A DNA stretch of 31,552 nucleotides from SURF-32 sp964648365. GTDB lineage: Bacteria > Planctomycetota > Phycisphaerae > UBA1845. The stretch is from assembly GCA_964648365.1 (NCBI GenBank), contig CAZYLK010000057.1:1-31552 (forward strand), read 5' to 3'. Of this stretch, positions 1 to 10,437 are shown piece by piece. The notes beneath the pieces are model-generated. The model was not told the origin of the DNA. It saw only the letters and a program-made list of their open reading frames with translations, and did not search any database. Position 1 is the first letter of the stretch, and each line of letters starts with the position of its first letter. The position numbers and the translations under genes are program-made.

Positions 1-1412
1 GCCCGGGCGGAGAGGCCCAGTTCGGCGATGGCCTGGCGGAGGACGGCTTCGCCGGCGGGGTCGATGGGGCAGAACTCGCGGATTTTGCGGCTGGTCATGC
101 GGGCGTTGCACAGGCGCCCGTCGTCGCCGAAGCGGGTGCGCTGGCGCCCGCGGGCGGCGCGGACCTGGTCGGACATCTGCGTGCTTGACGTGCCGTCCTT
201 CCTCGAGCGCAGCTCGGTGAACGGCACGGCCGGAACCTCGACGTGGATGTCCAGCCGGTCGATCAGCGGGCCGCTGATCTGCGACAGGTACCGGTCGATC
301 GCCAGCGGATTGCATTTGCACTTGCGGCGCGGGTCGGTGTAGTAGCCGCAGGGGCAGGGGTTCATCGCGGCGATCAGCATGAACGACGCGGGGAAGCTGA
401 CCGTCGCGTGCGAGCGGGCGATGGTCACGGCCGCGTCCTCCAGCGGCTGGCGCATCGCCTCCAGCGTCCGCCGCGAGAACTCCGGCAGTTCATCCAGAAA
501 CAGCACGCCGTGGTGCGCGAGCGACACCTCCCCCGCCTTGGGGATCGTCCCCCCCCCGACCAGCGCGGCCGTGCTGGCGGAATGGTGGGGCGTGCGCACC
601 GGGCGGGTGGCGAGCAGGGCCGTGCCGTGCGGAAGCTCGCCCGAGACGGAGTGAATCCGCGTCGTTTCGAGCGATTCCTCCAGCGTCAGCGGCGGCATGA
701 TGGTGGGGATGCGCTTGGCGAGCATGGTCTTGCCGCTGCCGGGCGGGCCGATGAGCAGCACGTTGTGCCCCCCGGCCGCGGCGATGGTCATGGCCCGCTT
801 GGCGTGCTCCTGCCCGCGGACATCGGCAAAGTCGCAGTCGTACACACTGGCGTCGGTGAACATGGCATTCAGATCGACGGCGACCGGGTCGAGTTCCAGC
901 GAGCCGGAGAGGAACCCGATCGCCTGCGTCAGGCTTGACACGGGCAGCACGTCCACGCCTTCGACCACGGCCGCCTCGCGCGCGTTGAGTTCCGGCACGA
1001 TAAGTTTTTTCAGGCCGGACGCCTTGGCGAGCATGGCCGCGGAGAGCGCGCCTTTGATCGGCCGAACCCGCCCGTCCAGCGCCAGTTCGCCCGCGATGAG
1101 CACCTCGCTCGCCCGATCCGCGGCCACGTCGCCGTTTGCCATCAGCACGCCGATCGCAATCGGCAGGTCGAACGCCGGGCCTTCTTTGCGAACGTCGGCG
1201 GGGGCGAGGTTGATGACGGCCTTGTTGCGGGGAAATTCGAAGCCGGAGTTGCCGATGGCGGCCTGCACGCGTTCGAGGCTTTCGCGCACGGCCGTGTCCG
1301 GCAGCCCGACCACCGTCGGCGGGCCGAAGTTGTGACCGGCCACGTCCACCTCGACCTCGACGTGAACCGCCTCGATCCCGACAAACGTCGCACTGTGCAG
1401 CAGGCCCATCAT
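1..1412 (-). CDS. comM: YifB/ComM family Mg-chelatase-like AAA+ ATPase (3' part outside window)
   Basis: About 470 residues are visible reading leftward; the C-terminal end lies beyond base 1. The N-terminus (HSATFVGIEA, then VVGLPDTAVRES) is typical of the YifB/ComM family, with the ChlI-like N-domain over roughly residues 1-170. Walker A is GPPGSGKT at about residues 222-229, and the Walker B region is VLFLDELPEF. The family's cysteine cluster NPCPCGYY...KCKC follows, and then the RLDIHVEVP stretch. E. coli ComM is about 506 residues, so only the last part of the C-terminal domain is missing. In the family, ComM is a hexameric helicase that promotes branch migration during natural transformation; that role here is inferred from homology. 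Two adjacent ATG codons (1412 and 1409) could start it. No Shine-Dalgarno is visible, and a promoter ends 9 nt upstream, so the mRNA may be nearly leaderless. Confidence 0.95.
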   Translation of the reverse strand, partial: MMGLLHSATFVGIEAVHVEVEVDVAGHNFGPPTVVGLPDTAVRESLERVQAAIGNSGFEFPRNKAVINLAPADVRKEGPAFDLPIAIGVLMANGDVAADRASEVLIAGELALDGRVRPIKGALSAAMLAKASGLKKLIVPELNAREAAVVEGVDVLPVSSLTQAIGFLSGSLELDPVAVDLNAMFTDASVYDCDFADVRGQEHAKRAMTIAAAGGHNVLLIGPPGSGKTMLAKRIPTIMPPLTLEESLETTRIHSVSGELPHGTALLATRPVRTPHHSASTAALVGGGTIPKAGEVSLAHHGVLFLDELPEFSRRTLEAMRQPLEDAAVTIARSHATVSFPASFMLIAAMNPCPCGYYTDPRRKCKCNPLAIDRYLSQISGPLIDRLDIHVEVPAVPFTELRSRKDGTSSTQMSDQVRAARGRQRTRFGDDGRLCNARMTSRKIREFCPIDPAGEAVLRQAIAELGLSAR

Positions 1413-1421
1413 GATGGGGGT

Positions 1422-1449
1422 ATCATAGCGGGGGGTTGGGGTTTGTTAA
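1422..1449 (-). promoter_or_regulatory. Predicted sigma-70-type promoter of comM
   Basis: On the minus strand TTAACA (1449-1444) is followed after 16 nt by TATGAT (1427-1422). Each differs from its consensus hexamer by one base. The -10 box ends 9 nt before the first ATG of comM, which places the expected start point 2-4 nt upstream of the start codon. Confidence 0.55.
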
Positions 1450-1463
1450 GGGGGGAAGGAATT

Positions 1464-1759
1464 AACGCAAAGATGCAAAGGTGCGAAGGCGCAAAGGAAG
1501 AAAGAGAAGACGAGGGATAGAGGACGGGGGCAGAAGATGGCGGCAGAGGCGAAAGGCAGCGAGAGTGTCGTGAGCGCGGTAGACGAATGCCGGTGTGGAT
1601 CGTGATCAGGTTGGGCGACGTTATACGCGCGGCCGGCCTGCATGCGAGGCGACCCCACCGGCCACCCCCCGGCCGCAGGGTCAGCCGAGCGCCCCAAAAT
1701 CTTCTTCTTTCCCCTGCATCTTCTCTTCTTTGCCCCTTCGCGCCTTTGCGCCTTTGCGT

Positions 1760-1760
<1 letters not shown>
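1464..1760. repeat. Inverted-repeat intergenic module with octamer-like arms
   Basis: This fills the 347-bp gap between the kinase and comM, which holds no credible gene. The left arm (1464-1509) starts AACGCAAAGATGCAAAGG and the right arm (1720-1760) ends CGCCTTTGCGCCTTTGCGTT. They are imperfect reverse complements, both built from a roughly 8-bp motif (CGCAAAGG / CCTTTGCG). The core of about 210 bp shows no recognised feature. The right arm ends at base 1760, which is the last base of the kinase stop codon. Short-period repeats of this type occur between genes in many planctomycete and other genomes; their role is not known to me. Confidence 0.75.
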
Positions 1761-4377
<2,617 letters not shown>

Positions 4378-4381
<4 letters not shown>

Positions 4382-4959
4382 GCGTCCCTTCTCGGCTCCG
4401 CCAGTTCCTTGTGCAAACGGGCGACGATGTATCGCCACTCCCGGTCGATCGTCGGCACGGAAAGTTCCATCACCGCGGCCGTCTCCTCCCGGTTGAGCCC
4501 GGCGAAGCAGCGCAGCGTGACGATTTGCGCCTTGCGCGGGTCGTCGGCGCGCAGCCGCTCGATGGCCTCGTCGAGGGCGAGGATGTCCTCCACGGGCGAC
4601 AGGAGGGGCAGTTCGACGTCATCCAACTCAATTCGCTTTTTGCCGCCGCCACGCTTCAAGCGATTCTTGCTGCGGGCCTGATCGACCAGGATCTGCCGCA
4701 TGGACTCGGCCGCGGCGGCGAAGAAATGCCCGCGATTGTCCCAGCCCGCGTCGCCGCCGCGCACGAGCCGCATGAATGCCTCGTGAACGAGCGCCGTGGG
4801 CTGAAGCGTGTTTCCGGGGGGCAGGTGGGCCATGCGTGCCTGGGCGAGCTTGCGCAGCTCCGCGTAGACGAGCGGCAGCAGTTCCGCAGCGGCCTTGCGA
4901 TCGCCTCGGGTGGCGGCGGCGAGCGTGTTCGCCATTGGATTGGATGCGGGGCCACCCAT
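4378..4959 (-). CDS. ECF-family RNA polymerase sigma factor
   Basis: 193 residues. Region 2 lies around residues 25-95 (LLPLVYAELRKLAQARM, then TALVHEAFMRLV and FFAAAAESMRQILVDQAR). Region 4 lies around 125-185 (IVTLRCFAGLNREETAAVM, then a helix-turn-helix and REWRYIVARLHKEL). This layout matches the Sigma70_ECF subfamily (Pfam PF07638-like), common in Planctomycetota and often encoded beside Ser/Thr kinases. No anti-sigma factor is adjacent. The stop codon overlaps the kinase start by 4 bp (ATGA), which indicates translational coupling, so the kinase may control this sigma factor in place of an anti-sigma protein (inference). Start choice is uncertain: ATG at 4959 or ATG at 4935. Both lack a strong ribosome binding site. 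Confidence 0.94.
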
Positions 4960-5409
4960 CTTTGCTCACTTCGTCCGCCGCGTGTGATAGCGCCGGACCG
5001 TCAACGGCGAATTGACCTGCGACACCGGCGGCCCGGGGCGCGGCGCTCCGGGCATTATAGCGGCACGCGGTTCGCGGTGGTGATCGCGGGTGGACGGAGA
5101 GACATGCGATGAGTCGAGCGGCGCTGCCGTGTCCCATGGACGCCATCTTCTCGGACGCACGCCCGGTACACCAGGGGTCGCACGGGTGCGCGCGCGGGCG
5201 CATGGATGCCGGGAAGGCACGCTCGATGCGACTGCGAGGCAGTGCATCCGCGTGATGTGCCCATGCACATAACCTCCGCGGAATGCAATGCCGGCGGCAG
5301 AACACCGACTCGATTGCGTTGAACCGTAGGGATAGCGAACACAGCCGGCGACGACGGACTCGACCGCCGGAAAGTTGACCGACAAGACCGCCCCACTGGA
5401 GAAGATTCG
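4960..5409. other. 450-bp divergent intergenic region
   Basis: This separates the leftward sigma/kinase pair from the rightward secreted-protein block. I see no convincing gene: the open frames here lack family features and run into neighbouring genes antisense. It contains a TATAAT box on the minus strand facing the sigma factor. No equally clear promoter was found for the gene at 5410; TTGACC at 5375-5380 lacks a partner -10 box. The region probably holds control sites for both directions. Confidence 0.5.
5054..5059 (-). promoter_or_regulatory. TATAAT -10 box facing the sigma-factor gene
   Basis: A perfect TATAAT lies on the minus strand about 95 nt upstream of the sigma-factor start. The sequence 17 nt further upstream (ACCACC) is a poor -35, so the call rests on the -10 box and its position. 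Confidence 0.35.
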
Positions 5410-7251
5410 ATGACTTCAAGCAGAACATTCATGATCGCCCTGGCCATGTTGGTCGGCGCGAGCACACGCCAGGCAGCCGCCCAGACGCCGGTCGGCACGA
5501 GCTTGACCTTTCAGGGGCAGCTTGTTGTGGACGGCCAGCCCGCCAATGGCGTGTATGACTTCTATTTCGACCTGTGGGACGCCGACAGCCGCGGCCGCCG
5601 CGTCTCCGAAGGACTGCCGGTCGAAGATGTCACCGTCGAAAACGGCGTCTTCTCCCTCGAACTGGACTTCGAACCGGACGGCGGCACGCTCTTCGACGGC
5701 AACAACCGCTGGGTTCAAGTACTCGTGAGGCCCGGCGAGAGCAACGACCGGTACACCACGCTGACGCCAAGGCAGAAGCTGACCGCCGCGCCCTACGCGA
5801 GCTACGCGCTCGCCGGGCCGGGTGTGGAGGGTCAGTGGTCGCTCAATGGCCAGAACATCCACAACACCAACGCCGGCTTCGTCGGCATCGGCACGGATAC
5901 GCCGCTCAACCAACTGCACATCGTCGGCAATCAGGCGACGCTGCGCCTCGACGACAACGACAACCCCGGCAGCTTCACGGAGATCCGCGACGCCACCATC
6001 CCGCAGTTACGCATCAACAAGACGAACAATGCCGGACAGGTGCTGTTCGATCTCAACCCCAAGCCAGAAGACGGTATCAGCGATGCGCAGGTCCGCTTCT
6101 TCCGTGAAACGAACACGACCGGGCCGAAGTATGTCTTCTTCCTGCGCGGCAATTTCACCACGCAGGCGTCCGCGAGAATCGCCGTGGATGGGGAAGACAG
6201 CTTCTTTCAGGCGCACGGCGGGAATCTGGGAGTCGGAACGGTTTCGCCCAACGCCAGGCTGCACGTGGTGGGCGACGGGGCGGGCACCGTGGCGAGATTC
6301 ACGAACGGCGGATCGGGCGGCACGGCCATCATCGCCGGCGACGTCACCGGCTCCGGCCGGGCGGCATCGTTCTATGGCGTGACCTCCAACACGCTCGTCA
6401 GCGTTGTCAACGATGGATCTGGGAAGGCGATGGCCGTCGGCGGCGATGTGACCATCTCGGACCGCGTCGGCATCGGCAATCCGCAGTCTCTCTACGGCCA
6501 GCTTACGGTCATCGACGGAAACGATGGAGCGGCTTTTGCGATCAGCGCGGACTGGAACAACGCGAGCCTGCCAACGATCTTCGCCTCCAATGCAGGCGGG
6601 GGACCGGTGATCTGGGCCTCGGGTACGGACGATGCCTCCCCCAGCGGCGGCGGCGTGATCGTGGCAGGCGCTGAGGGCGGGGCGAACATCGCCATCGATC
6701 AAAACGAGATCATGGCCCGCAACGCCGGGCAGGTCTCCACCCTGTACATCAACAACGAAGGCGGCGACGTACGCATCGGGCAGAACGGCGGCGGCTCAAC
6801 GGTCTACGTTCCGGTTCTGGCGATCACCGGAGCTGACCTGGCCGAGAAGTTCCCGGTCAGCGAGAAGCCCGACCAGATCGAGCCCGGGACGGTGATGGAG
6901 ATCGATCCCGAGCATCCCGGCAAGCTGCGTATTGCCCGCGGCGTCTACAACCGCCGCGTCGCGGGCGTGGTCAGCGGCGCGGGTGACCTGCCCGTCGGCG
7001 CCGTGCTTGGAAACCTGCCGGGCCATGAAGATGCGCCGGCCATCGCGCTGTCCGGCCGCGTGTGGGTGAAGTGCGACGCGTCTCAGCGCGCGATTGAGGC
7101 CGGCGACCTGCTCACCACGTCGGCCACGGGTGGCCATGCCATGGCGGTCCGCGACCACGACCGCGCCCAGGGAGCGATCCTCGGGAAAGCCATGACGTCG
7201 CTCAAGCAGGGCGAGACGGGCCTGGTGCTGGTGCTGGTATCGCTGCAGTAA
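5410..7251 (+). CDS. Secreted fibre-like protein, paralogue 1 (GIGT repeats, G2-like C-terminal domain)
   Basis: 613 residues with a signal peptide ending near AAAQ (about 25). Residues 25-135 form a conserved beta-rich domain that begins LTFQGQL, continues GQPANGVYDFYF, and ends LTPRQKLTAAPYASYAL. Fibre-type motifs follow: VGIGTDTP (about 157), LGVGTVSP (about 273) and VGIGNPQ (about 353), each leading into LH(I/V)VG-like strands, as in phage tail-fibre-type trimeric beta-structures. The last 140 residues start GADLAEKFPV and contain VAGVVSGA, LSGRVWVKCDA, GDLLTTSATGGHAM and a final LVLVLVSLQ. This layout resembles the peptidase-G2-type domain of phage neck appendages (inference). The start has GGAGAAG 6 nt upstream. 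First gene of the co-directional block; 26 nt separate it from the trypsin-like protease. Probably an exported structural or adhesive surface protein. Confidence 0.85.
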   Translation: MTSSRTFMIALAMLVGASTRQAAAQTPVGTSLTFQGQLVVDGQPANGVYDFYFDLWDADSRGRRVSEGLPVEDVTVENGVFSLELDFEPDGGTLFDGNNRWVQVLVRPGESNDRYTTLTPRQKLTAAPYASYALAGPGVEGQWSLNGQNIHNTNAGFVGIGTDTPLNQLHIVGNQATLRLDDNDNPGSFTEIRDATIPQLRINKTNNAGQVLFDLNPKPEDGISDAQVRFFRETNTTGPKYVFFLRGNFTTQASARIAVDGEDSFFQAHGGNLGVGTVSPNARLHVVGDGAGTVARFTNGGSGGTAIIAGDVTGSGRAASFYGVTSNTLVSVVNDGSGKAMAVGGDVTISDRVGIGNPQSLYGQLTVIDGNDGAAFAISADWNNASLPTIFASNAGGGPVIWASGTDDASPSGGGVIVAGAEGGANIAIDQNEIMARNAGQVSTLYINNEGGDVRIGQNGGGSTVYVPVLAITGADLAEKFPVSEKPDQIEPGTVMEIDPEHPGKLRIARGVYNRRVAGVVSGAGDLPVGAVLGNLPGHEDAPAIALSGRVWVKCDASQRAIEAGDLLTTSATGGHAMAVRDHDRAQGAILGKAMTSLKQGETGLVLVLVSLQ

Positions 7252-7277
7252 CAAAGCGCACGGAAGGAGTGAACCCT

Positions 7278-8783
7278 ATGAAGACCAGCCTGAAATCGCG
7301 ATACTTTGTTGCGCTCGCCACGGCCGCGCTCCCGTGCGTGGCCCAAACCGCAACACCGGCGCCGCCGGAAGAAGCCGGCATGTTTGTCGACACGGCCTGG
7401 CATCCGGTGCCGCCGGGCGCTATGTCCCCCGGCGTGCGCATCGCCCCGGACGCGTTCTTCGATTTCGTCCGCCTGCCTGACACGCTGCCGCGCTCGCCGG
7501 ACGCGGGGCTGACCGAGGCGGGTTATGTCGAGGACCTCGCGCCCGAGTTGATTCCGCCGCCCGACTGGTCGCCGACCGTTGACGGCGGACGGACGTGGGC
7601 GATCGAGTTCACCTCGGCCCAGGCCCAGGCGCTGCGCGTCCGCTTTCGCGGCCGGTTCGGTTTCGACGGGCTTGAGTTGCGGGTCTACGACCCGGTCAGC
7701 GGCGCGACGTTCGGTCCCTATGACGCCTTCCAGCCGGATGACAACGGCCACTCCTGGTCCACGATCATCTTTGGCGAGTCCATCGGACTGGAGTTTCACG
7801 TGCCGGCCGGAGTGGAAGTCTCGCCGCACATGCCGGAGATCGACGGCATCGCCTACCACAACGTGCCCCCCCCGGACGCCGAGCCCATGCAGTTGGGCTG
7901 CGGACTGGAGGACGTCTCCTGCTATCCCGGCTGGCTCGACGTGGCCGAGGGCGTCTGCATGTTGGCGGTCGTCAACGGCAACATGGTGCCCGGCTATTGC
8001 AGCGGCGGATTGCTGAACCGCAACCCGTCAGACGGTTCACCCCTGATTATGACCGCCAACCACTGCGACCCGTTCTCGCGGGCGACGGTCTTCGTCTGGA
8101 ACTTCCGGACCAGCCGCTGCGGCGACCCCGACAACCGCAATGGAAACGGCTTTGATCGCAACGACGGCGCCTACCTGATGCGCAGCGATTCGACAGCCGA
8201 CTGGAAACTGCTTGCACTCCGCGAACCGCCGAAGACCGACACCTACCTGGGCTGGGACGCCGGCTTCTGGGATTCCTTCGCCGATGGCACCGGCGTCCAC
8301 CATCCCAGCGGCCGCTTGCAGAAGTACTCGTCCGGCTACAACGAGGGCGCCGCCTACGCCGAGTTCTGCGGCAATGGTCCCTGCTTCTGGGCGCACGTGT
8401 GGTGCGTGCGGCTCACTACGGGCACCACGCTGCCCGGCTCGTCCGGATCGCCCATCTTCGATTCCAGCAAGCGCGTCCGCGGAACGCTGTCCGGCGGTCC
8501 GAACTGCGACGTATCCTGCTACGGCCGACTGGCCCACGCCTGGGACCGCATGCAGCCCTTCCTCAGCAACCCCGCCAGCCCCGTCTACGTGGACGCCGGC
8601 TACGGCGGAGAGGACATGTACGGCACCAGTGAGAACCCGTTTCCCCGCCTGGTGCAGGGGGCTTTTGCGGTGCGCGCCAGAGACCGGGTCATCCTCCGAG
8701 CAGGCTCCTATGCCGAAAACCTGAGACTTTTTCGGCCCATGACCCTGACCGCGTCCGGAGGCGTCGTCCGGATCGGGAACTGA
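7278..8783 (+). CDS. Secreted trypsin-like serine protease with short C-terminal module
   Basis: 501 residues. The signal peptide covers roughly residues 1-23 (ends PCVAQ). Residues 24-200 are an uncharacterised N-terminal domain. The protease core runs about 205-435: CSGGLLN precedes LIMTANHC (H262), the probable Asp is D308 in STADWKLLAL, and LPGSSGSPIFD supplies S389. Many cysteines (CGL, SCYPG, CGDP, CGNGPC, NCDVSC) suggest disulfides. The layout resembles the lysyl-endopeptidase-like branch of the chymotrypsin clan. Residues 446-501 form a short tail module (VYVDAGYGGE, RAGSYAENLRL, VVRIGN end) that is also found at the end of the metalloprotease at 14456. The ATG at 7278 has AAGGAG 8 nt upstream; a GTG at 7269 overlaps that site and is less likely. 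Probably cleaves extracellular proteins; the substrate is unknown. Confidence 0.85.
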   Translation: MKTSLKSRYFVALATAALPCVAQTATPAPPEEAGMFVDTAWHPVPPGAMSPGVRIAPDAFFDFVRLPDTLPRSPDAGLTEAGYVEDLAPELIPPPDWSPTVDGGRTWAIEFTSAQAQALRVRFRGRFGFDGLELRVYDPVSGATFGPYDAFQPDDNGHSWSTIIFGESIGLEFHVPAGVEVSPHMPEIDGIAYHNVPPPDAEPMQLGCGLEDVSCYPGWLDVAEGVCMLAVVNGNMVPGYCSGGLLNRNPSDGSPLIMTANHCDPFSRATVFVWNFRTSRCGDPDNRNGNGFDRNDGAYLMRSDSTADWKLLALREPPKTDTYLGWDAGFWDSFADGTGVHHPSGRLQKYSSGYNEGAAYAEFCGNGPCFWAHVWCVRLTTGTTLPGSSGSPIFDSSKRVRGTLSGGPNCDVSCYGRLAHAWDRMQPFLSNPASPVYVDAGYGGEDMYGTSENPFPRLVQGAFAVRARDRVILRAGSYAENLRLFRPMTLTASGGVVRIGN

Positions 8784-8913
8784 GCGGCCGGGCGATTCGG
8801 CAGGCAGGCGCAGTTTGCGCGGCAGGTGGAACGCTCTACTGCGATCATAAGGTAGGCGGAACGTCGCCGATCGAATCGGCCCGCGTTCCCGCAGAGTGAC
8901 CGGAGTGTGCGCA

Positions 8914-10413
8914 ATGAAGCGATGTCAGACGGTTTCAGCGGTGTTCCTCGGACTCTGGCTCGGCGTCGGGACACCCGCGCCGGCACAGACGCCGGTCGGA
9001 GCAAGCCCGACGTTTCAGGGACAGCTTCAGGAGAACGGCCAACCCGCCAACGGCGACTACGATTTCCGTTTTCAACTCTTCGACGCCGCGGACGCCGGAA
9101 CGGCCGTCTCGCAAGTCCTGCCGGTCAGCGACGTGACGGTCGAAGCCGGCGTGTTTTCGGTGGAACTCGACTTCGTCGCCATGCCGGAGCAGGTGCTCTT
9201 CGAGGGCGACGGCCGCTGGATCGAAGTGAGCGTCACCAACGCCGGCGGCCGCGTCTTCACCACGCTGACGCCGCGGCAGAAACTCACGGCCGCACCCTAC
9301 GCAGCGTACGCGCTGAACAGCCCCGACAGCGCATGGGTCGCCAACGGCGAACACGTTCACAACCGCAACGACGGCAACGTCGGCATTGGCACGGAGTCCC
9401 CGGCCTTCAAGCTGCACGTGGCCGGCGACGTCTCCGCGGACGGATTTGTGCAGTCGGTCAGCCCCGACCTTCAGTCCGGCGTTTATCTCGGCTGGGGATT
9501 GGATTCCGATGGCATCGAGGTGGCCCGCGTCCGCATCGGCGGCAACGGCATCGGCGCCACCAACGGGATCGACATCCAGCGCGTCGGCAATCGCAGCCTG
9601 ATGCGCATTCGCGACGACGGTAAGGTCGGCATCGGCACGGCGAAGCCCCGCAGCCGGCTCGAAGTGTTCTCCGATGATGGAACGCCTACCGCCGTTCGCG
9701 TCGAAAACACAAGCGGCAGCTACGGCGTTCATGCCATCGGTTCGAGCAACGGCGTCCGCGGCGAGGCCGCCACCGGGTTCGGCGTGGCCGGGGTCGGTCG
9801 AATCGGCGTCCACGGCACGTCGAGCGACCCGACGGGCCCCGGCGTAGCGGGCAGGCACGACGCGGACGGCTTCGCCGTCTTCGGCTTCGGCAAGCTGGGC
9901 GCCAGCGGAACCAAGTCCTTCCGCATCGATCACCCCGACGACCCTGAGAACAAGTATCTGCTGCACTACGCGGCCGAAAGCCCGGAGGTCATCAACTTCT
10001 ATCGCGGCACGGTCACGCTCGATGGCAGCGGGGAGGCGGTCGTCGAGCTGCCGGGCTACTTCGCGAAGATCAACCGCGCGCCGAGCTATCAACTCACCCC
10101 GCTCGGCGCCGCCATGCCGAACCTGCACATCGCCGAGCGGATCGACGAGTCCGCGCTTCAAGCCGGCGCCGCGGCCGCGCCGGAAACCCCCGCGCCGCTC
10201 TGCCGGTTCCGCGTCGGCGGCGGCGTACCCGGCGGCGAAGTCTGCTGGCGCGTCGAGGCGGTGCGCAACGACCGCTGGGTGGCGACCTATGGTGCGCCGG
10301 TTGAACAGGACAAGCGCGAGCGTGAACGCAGCAGTTATCAACACCCCGAACTGTACGGCGGGCCAACGAAACAAGGTCCGCGACAGGAACCGGTCCCTGC
10401 GTGGCAGGACTGA
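8914..10413 (+). CDS. Secreted fibre-like protein, paralogue 2 (different C-terminal domain)
   Basis: 499 residues. The signal peptide ends near PAPAQ. The N-terminal domain is the same as in paralogues 1, 3 and 4 (PTFQGQLQENGQPANGDYDF through LTPRQKLTAAPYAAYAL). VGIGTESP (about 155) and VGIGTAKP (about 238) follow, then glycine-rich turns such as GVHAIGSSNGVRGEA. From about residue 334 it diverges from its paralogues: KSFRIDHPDDPENKYLLHYA, then GEAVVELPGYF, YQLTPLGAAMPNLHIAE, and the tail HPELYGGPTKQ. I recognise this as another C-terminal module used by tail-fibre-domain proteins of Planctomycetota and other phyla. The ATG at 8914 is preferred over a GTG at 8896, since the signal peptide starts there and GGAG lies 8 nt upstream. 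The 130-bp gap before it holds no clear signal. Confidence 0.82.
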   Translation: MKRCQTVSAVFLGLWLGVGTPAPAQTPVGASPTFQGQLQENGQPANGDYDFRFQLFDAADAGTAVSQVLPVSDVTVEAGVFSVELDFVAMPEQVLFEGDGRWIEVSVTNAGGRVFTTLTPRQKLTAAPYAAYALNSPDSAWVANGEHVHNRNDGNVGIGTESPAFKLHVAGDVSADGFVQSVSPDLQSGVYLGWGLDSDGIEVARVRIGGNGIGATNGIDIQRVGNRSLMRIRDDGKVGIGTAKPRSRLEVFSDDGTPTAVRVENTSGSYGVHAIGSSNGVRGEAATGFGVAGVGRIGVHGTSSDPTGPGVAGRHDADGFAVFGFGKLGASGTKSFRIDHPDDPENKYLLHYAAESPEVINFYRGTVTLDGSGEAVVELPGYFAKINRAPSYQLTPLGAAMPNLHIAERIDESALQAGAAAAPETPAPLCRFRVGGGVPGGEVCWRVEAVRNDRWVATYGAPVEQDKRERERSSYQHPELYGGPTKQGPRQEPVPAWQD

Positions 10414-10437
10414 CCCCGAATAGAGGAGCACTCGAAG

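Noticed and set aside
5013..5018. TTGACC on the plus strand as a -35 for the gene at 5410
   Set aside because: No -10 box lies at a suitable distance, and the site is almost 400 bp upstream.
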